Shown one piece after another: positions 25,577 through 35,500 of a stretch of DNA of 64,000 nt (positions are counted from its first letter, which is position 1; each line of letters begins with the position of its first letter). A model generated the notes under the pieces. It saw only the letters and a list, made by a program, of their open reading frames with translations, did no database searches and had not been told where the DNA came from. The DNA comes from Bradyrhizobiaceae bacterium (GTDB lineage Bacteria; Bacteroidota; Ignavibacteria; Kapaibacteriales; Kapaibacteriaceae). Where the stretch lies: positions 1 through 64,000 of the forward strand of contig JAGFIZ010000122.1 in assembly GCA_024103135.1 (NCBI GenBank). Direction: 5' to 3'. The position numbers were made by a program, and so were the translations under genes.

Positions 25577-26128
25577 GTGGAACGGCATACACGATCAAAG
25601 GAGATCCTTGCGATCTCTTTAGTTGGGCTTAATCACGAACAGCAAGAATTTCAGATTCTAGTGCCTGCCAAAGCCATACAAGGTCTGGCACCAGAGTACA
25701 AGAACGATGTAGAAGTTCGTGGAACCGTCGTTAAGGCAGGTCGGAAGGTACATGTAACGTACACCATTGCTGCTGATGCGACGCTCGTGTGTGACCGATC
25801 GCTGGAAGAATATACCGAGCCAATCCTCGTTAACGTCGCGCTTGATTATTCGTTTAGCAACGATTTGTATGCTAGTCAGGCAGGCATTGATGTAGACCCC
25901 GATGAAATTCGTGGCCTACGTGAGGATGCTCAATCAATTGGCATTACGGAAGATGTTAGGCAAGAGTTGGTAGTCGCACTACCAATGAAGCGTATTGCAC
26001 CTGCATACCGTGATGTCGATGCTACAGAGCTGTTTCAGCTAGATCAGCCGAATGATGAACAAGCGGTTGATGAGCGCTGGGCGGCCTTGAAAAATTTGTC
26101 GAATACAATGCATCAGCAAGAGGAGTAA
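25577..26128 (+). CDS. yceD: YceD/DUF177 family protein
   Basis: A 183-residue protein with the family's N-terminal beta strand (KEILAISLVGLNHEQQEFQILV), a central VRGTVVKAGRKVHVTYTIAADATLVCDRSLEEY, and an acidic middle followed by VRQELVVALPMKRIAP. YceD lies next to rpmF in most bacteria and has been linked to 23S rRNA/ribosome maturation. The only usable start is GTG 25577: the frame hits TAA at 25553 and the family N-terminus begins within 10 codons. Many homologues have zinc-binding CxxC pairs; here only a single Cys (LVCDRSLEEY) is visible, so that site is degenerate. Confidence 0.85.
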   Translation: MERHTRSKEILAISLVGLNHEQQEFQILVPAKAIQGLAPEYKNDVEVRGTVVKAGRKVHVTYTIAADATLVCDRSLEEYTEPILVNVALDYSFSNDLYASQAGIDVDPDEIRGLREDAQSIGITEDVRQELVVALPMKRIAPAYRDVDATELFQLDQPNDEQAVDERWAALKNLSNTMHQQEE

Positions 26129-26131
26129 CTC

Positions 26132-26308
26132 ATGCCAAACCCAAAACGACGTCATTCCAAGACCCGCGGCGCAAAGCGTCGGACACATTACAAAGCTTCT
26201 GCACCAGCTGTTTCAGCATGCCCTAACTGTGGTTCTGCAAAGCAACCCCACGTGGTATGCCACACCTGTGGGTATTACAACGGTCGTAAAATCATCAACG
26301 TTGATTAA
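26132..26308 (+). CDS. rpmF: 50S ribosomal protein L32
   Basis: A 58-residue ribosomal protein read directly from the sequence: MPNPKRRHSKTRGAKRRTHY at the N-terminus, then a zinc ribbon of two CxxC pairs (ACPNCG and VCHTCGYYNGRKI). The basic N-terminal half is typical of L32. It starts 3 bases after yceD with a good SD (GAGGAG, 26120-26125). All four zinc ligands are retained, so this is the Zn-containing form. Confidence 0.97.
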   Translation: MPNPKRRHSKTRGAKRRTHYKASAPAVSACPNCGSAKQPHVVCHTCGYYNGRKIINVD

Positions 26309-26342
26309 CACAACGGTTCCTACCCGTTAAAAGGTGTTAGCG

Positions 26343-27395
26343 GTGAGTACACCGGCACTCCCTCCCAAAGGACAAGCGACTATCCGCGTGGTGGTTGATG
26401 CGATGGGCGGAGATCATGCGCCCGACTGTGAAGTTGCCGGGACCCTTCTCGCAATTGAACAACTGCCGGAGAACGTCGAGATCGTTCTTGTCGGTGGCAC
26501 ATCGGCAATTACCAACAAGCTCGGAAAGAGTACGTCACGTCGACTTCACATTGTCGATGCCCCAGACGTGGTGACGATGTCTGATGCACCTGCTACGATT
26601 GTGAAGAGCCGTCGGGAAAGTTCGCTGTACGTTGGCGTCGACCTGATGGTGCAAGGTCACGCCGATGCATTCGTGTCGGCTGGAAACACCGGCGCCGTAA
26701 TGGCAACTGCAACCATGATGTGCGGTCGCATACAAGGAGTGAGCCGACCAACGATTGGCTCGTTTTTCCCAACCACATCAACGAGACCTACACTGGTGGT
26801 TGACGTTGGTGCAAACGTCGATAGTAAGCCCCGTTACCTTTTTGACTATGCCGTTATGGGCAGTGAGTACTACCGACACATGATGGGCAGCGCACGGCCA
26901 ACGGTAGGACTTCTGAATGTTGGCGAAGAGGACACAAAGGGTAGGGAAGTCGTACGTGAAGCCTACCAGCTACTCAAAGCATCAGAGTTGAACTTTGTAG
27001 GCAACGTCGAGGGACGTGACGTTTTGCGCGGCACCGTCGACGTTGTTGTATGCGATGGTTTCGAAGGAAACATCGTCCTCAAGTTCGCCGAAAGCATCCT
27101 CCCATTCCTCAAACATCGATTTACGGAGTTTGCAGAACGCGGACTCCTTCAGCGACTTGCCATGGGGCTATTCAAGCCGATTCTGAAGGGGGCTTTGGCA
27201 GGCACGGATTATCAAGAGTATGGGGGAGTACCGCTACTAGGAATTAACGGCGTAGTTATTATTGGCCACGGCTCTTCATCTGCAAAGGCATTTGCCAACA
27301 TGATCAAGCGAGCCGTTGAAGTGGTAGAGAAGGACGTTAACGGAAGTATTCGAACGGCGCTGGCAGGTACAGCGTCAGCAAAGGACGCACAATGA
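26343..27395 (+). CDS. plsX: phosphate acyltransferase PlsX
   Basis: A PlsX of about 350 residues converting acyl-ACP to acyl-phosphate, the first step of phospholipid synthesis. Motifs are VVVDAMGGDHAPDCEVAG, GNTGAVMA, VDVGANVDSKPRYLFDYAVMGSEY, and VCDGFEGNIVLKFAE. The GTG at 26343 is chosen because AAAAGG (26329-26334) lies 8 bases upstream; GTG 26334 is an in-frame alternative. The end overlaps fabH by 4 bases. The octamer copy at 27187 encodes KGA in ILKGALAG. Confidence 0.95.
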   Translation: MSTPALPPKGQATIRVVVDAMGGDHAPDCEVAGTLLAIEQLPENVEIVLVGGTSAITNKLGKSTSRRLHIVDAPDVVTMSDAPATIVKSRRESSLYVGVDLMVQGHADAFVSAGNTGAVMATATMMCGRIQGVSRPTIGSFFPTTSTRPTLVVDVGANVDSKPRYLFDYAVMGSEYYRHMMGSARPTVGLLNVGEEDTKGREVVREAYQLLKASELNFVGNVEGRDVLRGTVDVVVCDGFEGNIVLKFAESILPFLKHRFTEFAERGLLQRLAMGLFKPILKGALAGTDYQEYGGVPLLGINGVVIIGHGSSSAKAFANMIKRAVEVVEKDVNGSIRTALAGTASAKDAQ

Positions 27396-28387
27396 GAGCA
27401 ACGATTTCGGCATTGGCACATTACGTGCCCGAAGATGTGTACGACAACCATTGGTTTGCTGAGCGAATCGATACAACTGATGAATGGATACGAACTCGAA
27501 CAGGAATCAAGGAGCGCCATTTTCTAAAGGAGGGCGGCGTTAGCGAGATTCTCACGAAAGCCGCAATCAAATGTTTGGAGCGCCGAGGAATTGGTCCTGA
27601 AGAGGTGGACTGCATCATCGTCGCCAGTGTAACACCAGACCGAATTTTTCCGGCTACGGCAGCCATCGTACAGCGCAAGATTGGTGCAGTCAATGCTTGG
27701 GGATTTGACCTTGCGGCAGCTTGCTCTGGTTTCCTTAATGCTCTGGTCACCGCTGCCAAACTCGTTGAGAGCGGAGCTGTCCGCAATGTTCTGCTGTGTA
27801 GTGGCGACAAGATGAGTGCGATTCTTGACTTCACCGACCGCGCAACAAGCGTCCTCTTTGGCGATGGAGGCGGTGCGGTGTTTGTCGAGCCTAGTGCCGA
27901 TGAGTCACTCGGCATTGTTGACTTTATTCTACGAATGGACGGTAACGGTGAACCGCACCTGCATCAAAAGGCAGGCGGTAGTATGCGTCCTCCCACCGCC
28001 GAAACCGTTGCCAACCGTGAGCACTTTGTCTATCAAGAAGGGCAAACCGTGTTCAAGTCTGCCGTCATCGGTATGGCTGACGTGAGCTATGAGATCATGG
28101 AGCGAAACAAGCTAACGAGTGACGATGTTGCATGGCTTGTTCCGCATCAAGCCAACCTGCGAATTATTGACGCAACAGCTAATAGAATGGGACTTTCTGC
28201 CGACAAGGTCATGGTGAACATCGATCGGTATGGCAACACCACAGCCGGTACGATCCCGATCTGTCTGTCGGAACTCTATGAAGGCGGCAAAGTACACAAG
28301 GGCGATTACCTTGTGCTTAGCTCCTTTGGCGCTGGATATACATGGGGTGCAATCTTACTTCGTTGGTCAATCCCGGACATTTCATGA
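27392..28387 (+). CDS. fabH: beta-ketoacyl-ACP synthase III
   Basis: A 331-residue KAS III that condenses acetyl-CoA (or another short primer) with malonyl-ACP to start fatty-acid chains. The catalytic triad is visible: Cys in DLAAACSGFLNAL, His in WLVPHQANLRI, Asn in GNTTAGTIPICL. DEWIRTRTGIKERH at the N-terminus is characteristic. It overlaps both plsX and fabD by ATGA junctions, so the three are translationally coupled. Confidence 0.97.
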   Translation: MRATISALAHYVPEDVYDNHWFAERIDTTDEWIRTRTGIKERHFLKEGGVSEILTKAAIKCLERRGIGPEEVDCIIVASVTPDRIFPATAAIVQRKIGAVNAWGFDLAAACSGFLNALVTAAKLVESGAVRNVLLCSGDKMSAILDFTDRATSVLFGDGGGAVFVEPSADESLGIVDFILRMDGNGEPHLHQKAGGSMRPPTAETVANREHFVYQEGQTVFKSAVIGMADVSYEIMERNKLTSDDVAWLVPHQANLRIIDATANRMGLSADKVMVNIDRYGNTTAGTIPICLSELYEGGKVHKGDYLVLSSFGAGYTWGAILLRWSIPDIS

Positions 28388-29325
28388 GCAGTGCCTTACT
28401 CTTTTCAGGACAAGGATCGCAGTATGTAGGAATGGCAGCCGATCTCGGCAGCACCTACACCGTTGCATCGGAACTGGCCTCACGGGCAAACGATGTGCTT
28501 GGCTTTGATCTGTTCGGCATGATGTCGAATGGTCCTGCAGATGTTCTAACCCAAACGCTTAACACTCAACCTGCTTTGTTCCTGCACGAAGCCATGGTAT
28601 TGGCTATTACCAAGGCACACAACCATGCATCTGTTGTTGCTGGCCACTCTCTAGGAGAGTTTTCTGCTCTCTACGCAGCAGGCGTTGTTGGGTTTGAAGA
28701 GTGCCTCCGACTTGTGCGCAAACGCGGTGAGCTGATGTACCATGCCGGCAGTGAAATGCCAGGAACGATGGCTGCGGTGTTAGGACTTGACAATGACGTT
28801 GTTGAGCAGATCTGTGCCGAGTTAAGTGCACAATCAGACCAGGTACTTGTGCCGGCGAACTTTAATAGTCCCGGCCAGGTCGTGGTATCGGGAAGCGTTG
28901 ACCTTGTACGTTCGTCCCTTCAGGTCTTCAAAGATCGTGGCGCTAGAATGGCAAAGGAGCTACAAGTTTCCGGCGCATTCCATAGCCCCCTTCTAGCATC
29001 AGCCCAGCAACAATGGGCAACGGCAGTTGAGGCCACTTCGTTTGCTGATGCTACCATCCCCGTGTACGTAAACGTAAGTGGTGAGCCCGTAAGTAGTGCA
29101 ACCGATCTAAAGCAAGCGGCAATTCGACAGATGACGAGTCCGGTTTTGTGGACACAGACGTTGCAGGCAATGGCCGGACACGGTATCAAGCACTTTATCG
29201 AGGTTGGCCCACAGACGGTGCTGCAAGGTCTTGTTAAGCGTACGCTAACGGACGTTACCATGGAGGGGCTCGACAAGGTGGAAGACTGTAAGCGCTATCT
29301 AGAATCGATGGGAGCAACGCAATGA
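28384..29325 (+). CDS. fabD: malonyl-CoA--ACP transacylase
   Basis: A 313-residue acyltransferase loading malonyl groups onto ACP. It has LFSGQGSQYVGM at the N-terminus, nucleophile GHSLGEFSALYAAG, conserved GAFHSPLLA with the catalytic His, and C-terminal IEVGPQTVLQGL. The ATG at 28384 overlaps the fabH stop; an upstream in-frame start at 28342 lies inside fabH and is not used. The octamer copy at 28984 encodes part of HSPLL, beside the catalytic His. Confidence 0.97.
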   Translation: MSSALLFSGQGSQYVGMAADLGSTYTVASELASRANDVLGFDLFGMMSNGPADVLTQTLNTQPALFLHEAMVLAITKAHNHASVVAGHSLGEFSALYAAGVVGFEECLRLVRKRGELMYHAGSEMPGTMAAVLGLDNDVVEQICAELSAQSDQVLVPANFNSPGQVVVSGSVDLVRSSLQVFKDRGARMAKELQVSGAFHSPLLASAQQQWATAVEATSFADATIPVYVNVSGEPVSSATDLKQAAIRQMTSPVLWTQTLQAMAGHGIKHFIEVGPQTVLQGLVKRTLTDVTMEGLDKVEDCKRYLESMGATQ

Positions 29326-30068
29326 GCAAACATCAAGGCAAGGTATTCATTGTCACCGGTGGATCCAGGGGAATTGGCGAGGGCATCGTGCGCACGCTAG
29401 CACGAGAAGGGGCAACCGTCCATGCTACCTTTAACTCCAGTCCTGACCGAGCTGAAGCCATTGCAAAACAGATAGCCGACGAAGGTGGTACGGTTCAATT
29501 CCATCAGGTTGATGTGAGCAATGAAGAAGCCGTGAATGCCTTCATCGATTCCGTCGTTACCACAAGCGGTCGGTTGGACGGTGTGGTGAACAATGCCGGA
29601 ATTACCCGTGATGGCCTGATTATGCGCATGAGTACAGCCGATTGGCAGAGCGTGATCGACACGAATCTGACTGGGGTCTTCTACCTCTGTAGGGCAGCAG
29701 CACGCGTCATGCTCAGGCAGCGCTCGGGCAGGATCGTCAACATCGGAAGCATTGTCGGGCTAGCAGGAAATGCAGGCCAAGTGAATTATAGTGCTGCAAA
29801 GGCAGGCATTGTCGGCCTCACAAAGTCGCTTGCACGGGAGCTTTCTAGTCGGAACGTTTTAGTAAATTGCCTTGCTCCTGGTTATGTAGAAACGGAGATG
29901 ACAGGGAAACTCACCGACGAACAGCGGGCTGCATACTATGAATCCATCCCGCTAAAGAGGGCTGCATCGCCAGGAGAAATAGCCGGAGTCGTATCGTTCT
30001 TACTTGCAGAGGAGTCATCCTACATTACAGGACAGGTTCTGAATGTAGACGGCGGACTCGCCATGTAA
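29322..30068 (+). CDS. fabG: 3-oxoacyl-ACP reductase
   Basis: A 248-residue short-chain dehydrogenase. The NADPH-binding TGGSRGIGEG is at about residues 12-21, NNAGITRDGL marks the cofactor pocket, Ser in GSIVGLAGNAGQ and YSAAKAG give the catalytic Ser-Tyr-Lys, and GQVLNVDGGLAM closes the fold as in FabG. It overlaps fabD by 4 bases. It reduces beta-ketoacyl-ACP during elongation. Confidence 0.96.
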   Translation: MSKHQGKVFIVTGGSRGIGEGIVRTLAREGATVHATFNSSPDRAEAIAKQIADEGGTVQFHQVDVSNEEAVNAFIDSVVTTSGRLDGVVNNAGITRDGLIMRMSTADWQSVIDTNLTGVFYLCRAAARVMLRQRSGRIVNIGSIVGLAGNAGQVNYSAAKAGIVGLTKSLARELSSRNVLVNCLAPGYVETEMTGKLTDEQRAAYYESIPLKRAASPGEIAGVVSFLLAEESSYITGQVLNVDGGLAM

Positions 30069-30131
30069 GCCGATACAAGAGTTAACACGAAACAGTCACA
30101 GTCACTTAACCATTCACACGTAAGGTATTCT

Positions 30132-30368
30132 ATGTCCACAGTGGCAGAGCAAGTCACAGAGATCATCGTAAACAAGCTTGGTGTCGAAGCTTCAAAGGTC
30201 ACTCCTGGTGCAAGCTTCACCAACGATCTGAACGCCGATTCACTCGACACCGTTGAGTTGATCATGGAGTTCGAAAAGGCTTTTGAACTCACCATTGATG
30301 ATTCAGACGCAGAGAAGATCCTCACCGTAGGCGACGCAATCACCTACATCGAATCAAAGAAAGCATAA
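30132..30368 (+). CDS. acpP: acyl carrier protein
   Basis: A 78-residue acidic protein with the phosphopantetheine site in [18 protein letters not shown]; the modified serine is residue 37. It carries growing acyl chains for the Fab enzymes around it and donates acyl groups to PlsX. A 63-bp gap separates it from fabG, perhaps allowing separate expression, but no clear promoter is seen. TAAGG lies 7 bases before the ATG. Confidence 0.97.
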   Translation: MSTVAEQVTEIIVNKLGVEASKVTPGASFTNDLNADSLDTVELIMEFEKAFELTIDDSDAEKILTVGDAITYIESKKA

Positions 30369-30382
30369 TAAGCGTTCTGCCC

Positions 30383-31639
30383 ATGTCACAAACACGACCA
30401 CGAATCGTGATTACCGGTGTAGGTGCAGTTACACCCATCGGCAACACCGTCGAAGCATTCTGGAATGGAATGATGGAGTCAAAGTGTGGCTCTGCTCCCA
30501 TCACCAGATTCGATGCCGCTGAGTTTGATACACGCTTTGCTTGTGAGGTCAAGGATTACGATCCTTTGATTCACTTGAATCGCAAAGAAGTTCAGCGCAT
30601 GGACCCGTTCACACAGTTTGCAATGTCGGCTGCTGTCATGGCAGTAGAGGACAGCGGGCTGAACGTTGAGCTTATCGACCGTGACAGAGCTGGGGTTGTG
30701 TTTGGATCGGGCATCGGTGGTATGTGGACGTACCACCATCAGCAACAGAATCTGTACGAGCGCGGCGGTAAACCAGATCGGATATCGCCGTTCTTTGTAC
30801 CGATGCTGATTTCAGATATCGCTGCAGGACACATTGCCATCCGTTACGGACTTAAAGGTCCGAACTACGCTACCGTGTCGGCCTGTGCCACCTCTTCCCA
30901 CGCCTTGGGTGATGCCTTCATGCTCATGCAGCGCGGAATGGCCGATGTGATGTTGGCCGGTGGAGCCGAAGCCGTCATCTGCCCAATGGGTATCGGCGGC
31001 TTTAACTCCATGAAGGCACTCTCTACTCGCAATGATGATCCTGCAACGGCCAGCCGACCATTCGATCTGGGACGTGATGGATTTGTGATGGGGGAAGGGG
31101 GCGGCATACTCGTGCTTGAAACGCTTGAGCATGCTATGAACAGGGGAGCCAAGATCTACGCCGAGATTGCAGGCATTGGTCTAACTGACGATGCATTCCA
31201 CATTACACAGCCAGCACCTGGTGGCGAAGGTGCCGTACGGTCGATGAAGCTCGCCATCGAAGATGCGGGACTTGTTCCGGAAGACATTGACTACATCAAT
31301 GCTCATGGCACATCGACACCGTATAACGACAAGTCGGAATCTGCAGCCATTAAGACGGTCTTTGGCGACCATGCCTACAAGCTTAGCGTCTCATCGACAA
31401 AGTCCATGACGGGTCACCTCCTTGGTGCCGCAGGCGCCATCGAAGCAATTGCTACGGCAATCGCGATCAAGGAACAGATTGCACCGCCTACGATCAATCA
31501 GATCGAGTCCGACCCTGAGTGCGACCTTGACTACGTTGCCAACGTCCCCAAGAAGCGAGCTATCAAGGGTGCTTTGAGCAACACGTTCGGCTTTGGTGGT
31601 CATAATGCAACGCTGTGCTTCAAATCGTTCGAAGCATGA
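30383..31639 (+). CDS. fabF: beta-ketoacyl-ACP synthase II
   Basis: A 418-residue KAS II elongating enzyme. The nucleophile is Cys in ATVSACATSSHALGDA; the two His lie in INAHGTSTPYNDKSE and KSMTGHLLGAAGAIE; the C-terminus has SNTFGFGGHNATLCF. It follows acpP by 14 bases, the usual order. It performs elongation condensations on acyl-ACP, including the temperature-sensitive unsaturated step in other bacteria. Confidence 0.97.
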   Translation: MSQTRPRIVITGVGAVTPIGNTVEAFWNGMMESKCGSAPITRFDAAEFDTRFACEVKDYDPLIHLNRKEVQRMDPFTQFAMSAAVMAVEDSGLNVELIDRDRAGVVFGSGIGGMWTYHHQQQNLYERGGKPDRISPFFVPMLISDIAAGHIAIRYGLKGPNYATVSACATSSHALGDAFMLMQRGMADVMLAGGAEAVICPMGIGGFNSMKALSTRNDDPATASRPFDLGRDGFVMGEGGGILVLETLEHAMNRGAKIYAEIAGIGLTDDAFHITQPAPGGEGAVRSMKLAIEDAGLVPEDIDYINAHGTSTPYNDKSESAAIKTVFGDHAYKLSVSSTKSMTGHLLGAAGAIEAIATAIAIKEQIAPPTINQIESDPECDLDYVANVPKKRAIKGALSNTFGFGGHNATLCFKSFEA

Positions 31640-31667
31640 TCAAGTATCACGAGTAGCTTGAGACGGC

Positions 31668-32495
31668 GTGCGCGACCTAGTCCGACAACTCTACGATAAC
31701 CTCCTGAAGTTCACTGGTCAGAGAACCACTGGTGAGCAACAGGAATTCCGTGAGCTGTTTCCGCCATTAGGGCTGTTGGACGAGACCAAGGTTGCCGAGC
31801 TAGAGAAACTCGTCGGCGTCGAGATTGAAAGTGTTGCCCTTTACGAACAGGCGCTAACACATCGCTCCTATCTGCAGGTGGTGAATCAACGCGGGAATCG
31901 GTCAAACGAGCGACTAGAATTTCTTGGCGATGCTATTCTCGGACTCATTACCGCTGAGTACCTGTTCTACAACCACAAGGGCGTCTTGGAAGGTGAACTT
32001 ACCAAGATGCGCTCGTGGCTCGTAAATAAAAAGTCATTGGCCATATGCGCTAAGTCGTTGGGATTAGAAAAGTTTATCTTCCTCAGTTATAGTGCTCGGC
32101 AGTCGCTGGAAAAGGGGAATGACGGACTTCTTGCCGATGCCATGGAAGCGCTGATTGCTGCCGTGTATTTGGATAGCAGCTTTGATGATGCACGGAAGTT
32201 CATCATCAACAAGCTCATGGCCATCATGGTGAACGAGAGCTTGGACCATGACACGAACTACAAGAGTTTGCTCTTGGAAGCCGTGCAGGCGGTAGGGCAG
32301 ACTGCACCGAAATATGTCGTTGTTAACGAGACAGGTCCTGACCATGACAAGACCTTCACCGTCGAGGTGTTTGTAGATAGTACCTGCCTTGGTGCTGGTA
32401 CGGGCAGGAATAAAAAAGAAGCAGAACAGCATGCTGCCGAAGTTGCACTAAGTAGATTTAAGCGAACTGGCAAGGTTCAACGTCCAACAACGTGA
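31668..32495 (+). CDS. rnc: ribonuclease III
   Basis: A 275-residue RNase III. The endonuclease domain contains the signature NERLEFLGDAILGLITAEYLF and the second acidic cluster DAMEALIAAVYLDSS; a C-terminal double-stranded-RNA-binding domain follows (NYKSLLLEAVQ, then GTGRNKKEAEQHAAEVAL). It cleaves structured RNA, including rRNA precursors. An N-terminal extension of about 40 residues precedes the domain. The GTG start at 31668 is the likely initiation codon. Placement after fabF is conserved in many bacteria. Confidence 0.95.
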   Translation: MRDLVRQLYDNLLKFTGQRTTGEQQEFRELFPPLGLLDETKVAELEKLVGVEIESVALYEQALTHRSYLQVVNQRGNRSNERLEFLGDAILGLITAEYLFYNHKGVLEGELTKMRSWLVNKKSLAICAKSLGLEKFIFLSYSARQSLEKGNDGLLADAMEALIAAVYLDSSFDDARKFIINKLMAIMVNESLDHDTNYKSLLLEAVQAVGQTAPKYVVVNETGPDHDKTFTVEVFVDSTCLGAGTGRNKKEAEQHAAEVALSRFKRTGKVQRPTT

Positions 32496-32501
32496 CCCGC
32501 A

Positions 32502-35500
32502 ATGGGTAACACGCTTGCCTCTGTCCGTGTCATTACGTTCACTATGCCAAACATCGTTCGCTCAGTCATCTTCTCATGCTTTGTTCTTGTAGTAGCAAGA
32601 CTGCCAATCTCTGCACAGTTTTCCGGTACTCTGCCTTTTGGCAAGAACAAAATCCAGTATGACAAATTCAACTGGCAGTACATCCAGTCGGACAACTTCG
32701 ACGTGTACTTCAGTGATGGCGGTTATTACGCAGCAAAGTTTACCGCCATGCATGCCGAACAGGCCTTGCGAAAGATCGAGACCACCTTGTCGGTTTCCAT
32801 TTCAAAGCGCATTGTGATCATCCTGTACAACTCCCACAATTTGTTTCAGCAGACGAATGTCATCGACGAGTTCATGTCGGAAGGTATCGGTGGCGTAACC
32901 GAGCTCTTCAAGAATCGCGTTGTACTCCCGTTTGAAGGCGACTATGAAAAGTTTGCCCACGTGATTCATCACGAGTTGGTCCACGCTGTGATCAACGACA
33001 TATTCTACGGCGGAAGCGTTCAAGCGCTTATCAGCAATTCGCCCCGAGCTCAGCTGCCACTATGGATGAACGAAGGGTTTGCGGAGTATAGCAGCGTTGG
33101 TGGACTAGATACAAAGACCGACCAGTTCATGCGAGATGTTGCAGTGAGTGAGTATTTAAAGGGTCTGAACCAACTGTCGGGATACTTTGCCTATCGTGGC
33201 GGACAAGCATTTTGGAGCTACGTGGCCGACAAGTATGGCAAAGAGAAGGTCGGGGAAGTCCTCATGCGCTTCAAGGCACTTGGCGATGTGAACCGTACGT
33301 TCCTTTCGGCCTTTGGTCTGTCGTACGAAGACATGTCGGAACAATGGGCCAAGGACACAAAGAAATACTACTTCCCCGATGTAGACCGCTACGATTACGT
33401 CGAAGACTGGTCGACCCGTCTCACTAACCATCAAAAAGAAGACAACTTCTACAATACATCACCAGCAGTTTCTCCGGATGGTGAGACGGTTGCCTTCATA
33501 AGTGATCGAGGTGACGGCGTGTTTGGTCTGTATCTAATGGATCTCGAAACCAAACAGGTCGAGAAACTCGCTACCAGTGCCCGTTCAACGGACTTTGAAG
33601 AGTTGAATTTTCTCACGCCAGGTATTTCGTGGAATCCAAGTGGTACGGAACTCGCTGTAGGTGCCAAGGCAGGTAATACCGACGGTATCTACATCATCAA
33701 TGCAAAAAGTGGCGACTATCGCGTTGTGGCTACAGGAATTCAGACTATTGGCGGTGTGGCATGGTCACCAGACGGAGCGTTCATTGCCTTTGATGCTGCC
33801 GTAGGAGGCACACAGAGCGACATCTATCTGTACGAAGTGGCAACAGGCAAGCTTTCCCAGCTTACTAACGATGTGTTTACGGATATGGAGCCGGCATGGT
33901 CGGTGGACTCTAAGACCGTCTACTTCATCTCTGACCGAGGTGATCATCTGTCGGGGACAGAAACCGAACACAATTTTGCCATGTGGGATCACGATGTGTA
34001 TCAGCGCGATATCTACAGTGTTTCGCTTGACTCAGGTGGCATTGTCCGCCACACCTTTGAGCCCTCCGTTGGCAAGTATTCCATCGCCGTTGCTCCCGAT
34101 AATCAGCGGCTACTCTATACTGCCGATTACAATGGGATAGGAAACCTTTGGGAATTGCAGCTCTCCACTGGAAAGCGTCAAGCACGATCGAACTCGTTGC
34201 AAGAGGTCAGTCAGATATCATTGTCGAAAGATGGATCGAAGCTGCTGTTCTCGTCGCAAAACCGAGTTGGTTACGACCTCTTTCTTGTGAAATACCCATT
34301 TGATCTGCCAGTCAAGGACAGTCTACCTACAACACGGTTCATGCAGCAACAAATCGACGAGAAGTCATCGCTTGCCAACATCCTCGACACAGCGGAACCA
34401 GCGGTTGAGACCAATGATCTAAGCTATGGCACATTCGATGTGAACTTTGATGGTACCTCAATGGTTCCGCCTAATGATGAGGCAGAGACAGTCGATGCAC
34501 GGGCACCGGGTGCCACGGGTGACTCTGTTGTTGACTTTACGCCACGTGAGTACAAGGTTCGATTTACAACTGATGTGATCTCCGGAAACGCCGGTTTCTC
34601 AAATTTCTATGGCGCCCAGGGAACAACACAGATGTTGTTTTCGGATATGCTGGGTGACCACGAGATTTACTTCAGAGCAAACCTCTTCCTTGATCTGGCT
34701 AACAGCAACTTTTACCTGCAGTACAACTACAAACCATTGATTATTGACTACAGCTTCTCGGCATTTCATACAGCGGGGTACACGTTTGTCTATGATGGAC
34801 CCAACACCTACTATGCTCGTATGAGATCCTATGGTGCTGCTAGCTGGGCCTCACTACCGTTTAGTCGATATCAGCGCCTGGATTTTGGTTTCCAAGCCCA
34901 ACAGATGTCGCGTGAAAATCTTGACGATCCAACAGTCTTCGGACTTAGCCGATTTGTTGTCGTACCAACACTCTCGTTTGTTCATGACGATGCCGTGCCC
35001 GGATTTTGGGCACCAATCAAGGGTACCCGAGCAAACATTACACTAGAAGCATCACCACCTATAGGATCCACTGGCCTATCGTTCTTCACCATGCGGACCG
35101 ATCTGCGTGAGTATATTCATCTTGGAGGGAACTACTGCATTGCCTTGCGTGGAAGCGGAGGCGCATCAATAGGCGGGAACCCACAGAAGTTCTTCATTGG
35201 TGGGGTCGACAATTGGATCAATCGAACCTTTAGTGCCGCTGGATGGCCGTTTCAGAATCCGGAAGACTTTGCCTTCACTCGACCAGGTTGGCCACTGCGT
35301 GGCTATTCAATCAATGAACGTGATGGTTCGCAGTACTTCGTAGCCAATGCTGAGCTGCGTTTCCCGCTCTTGTTTGCCATCCAGGCCGGACCCTTGCCAG
35401 CATTGTTCCAAGGACTACAAGGTCAGTTCTTCTTCGATGTCGGTGGTGCATGGGATCGGTTTGGCATGGCAGGAACAACTATGGGTAATGTGCGGACAGT

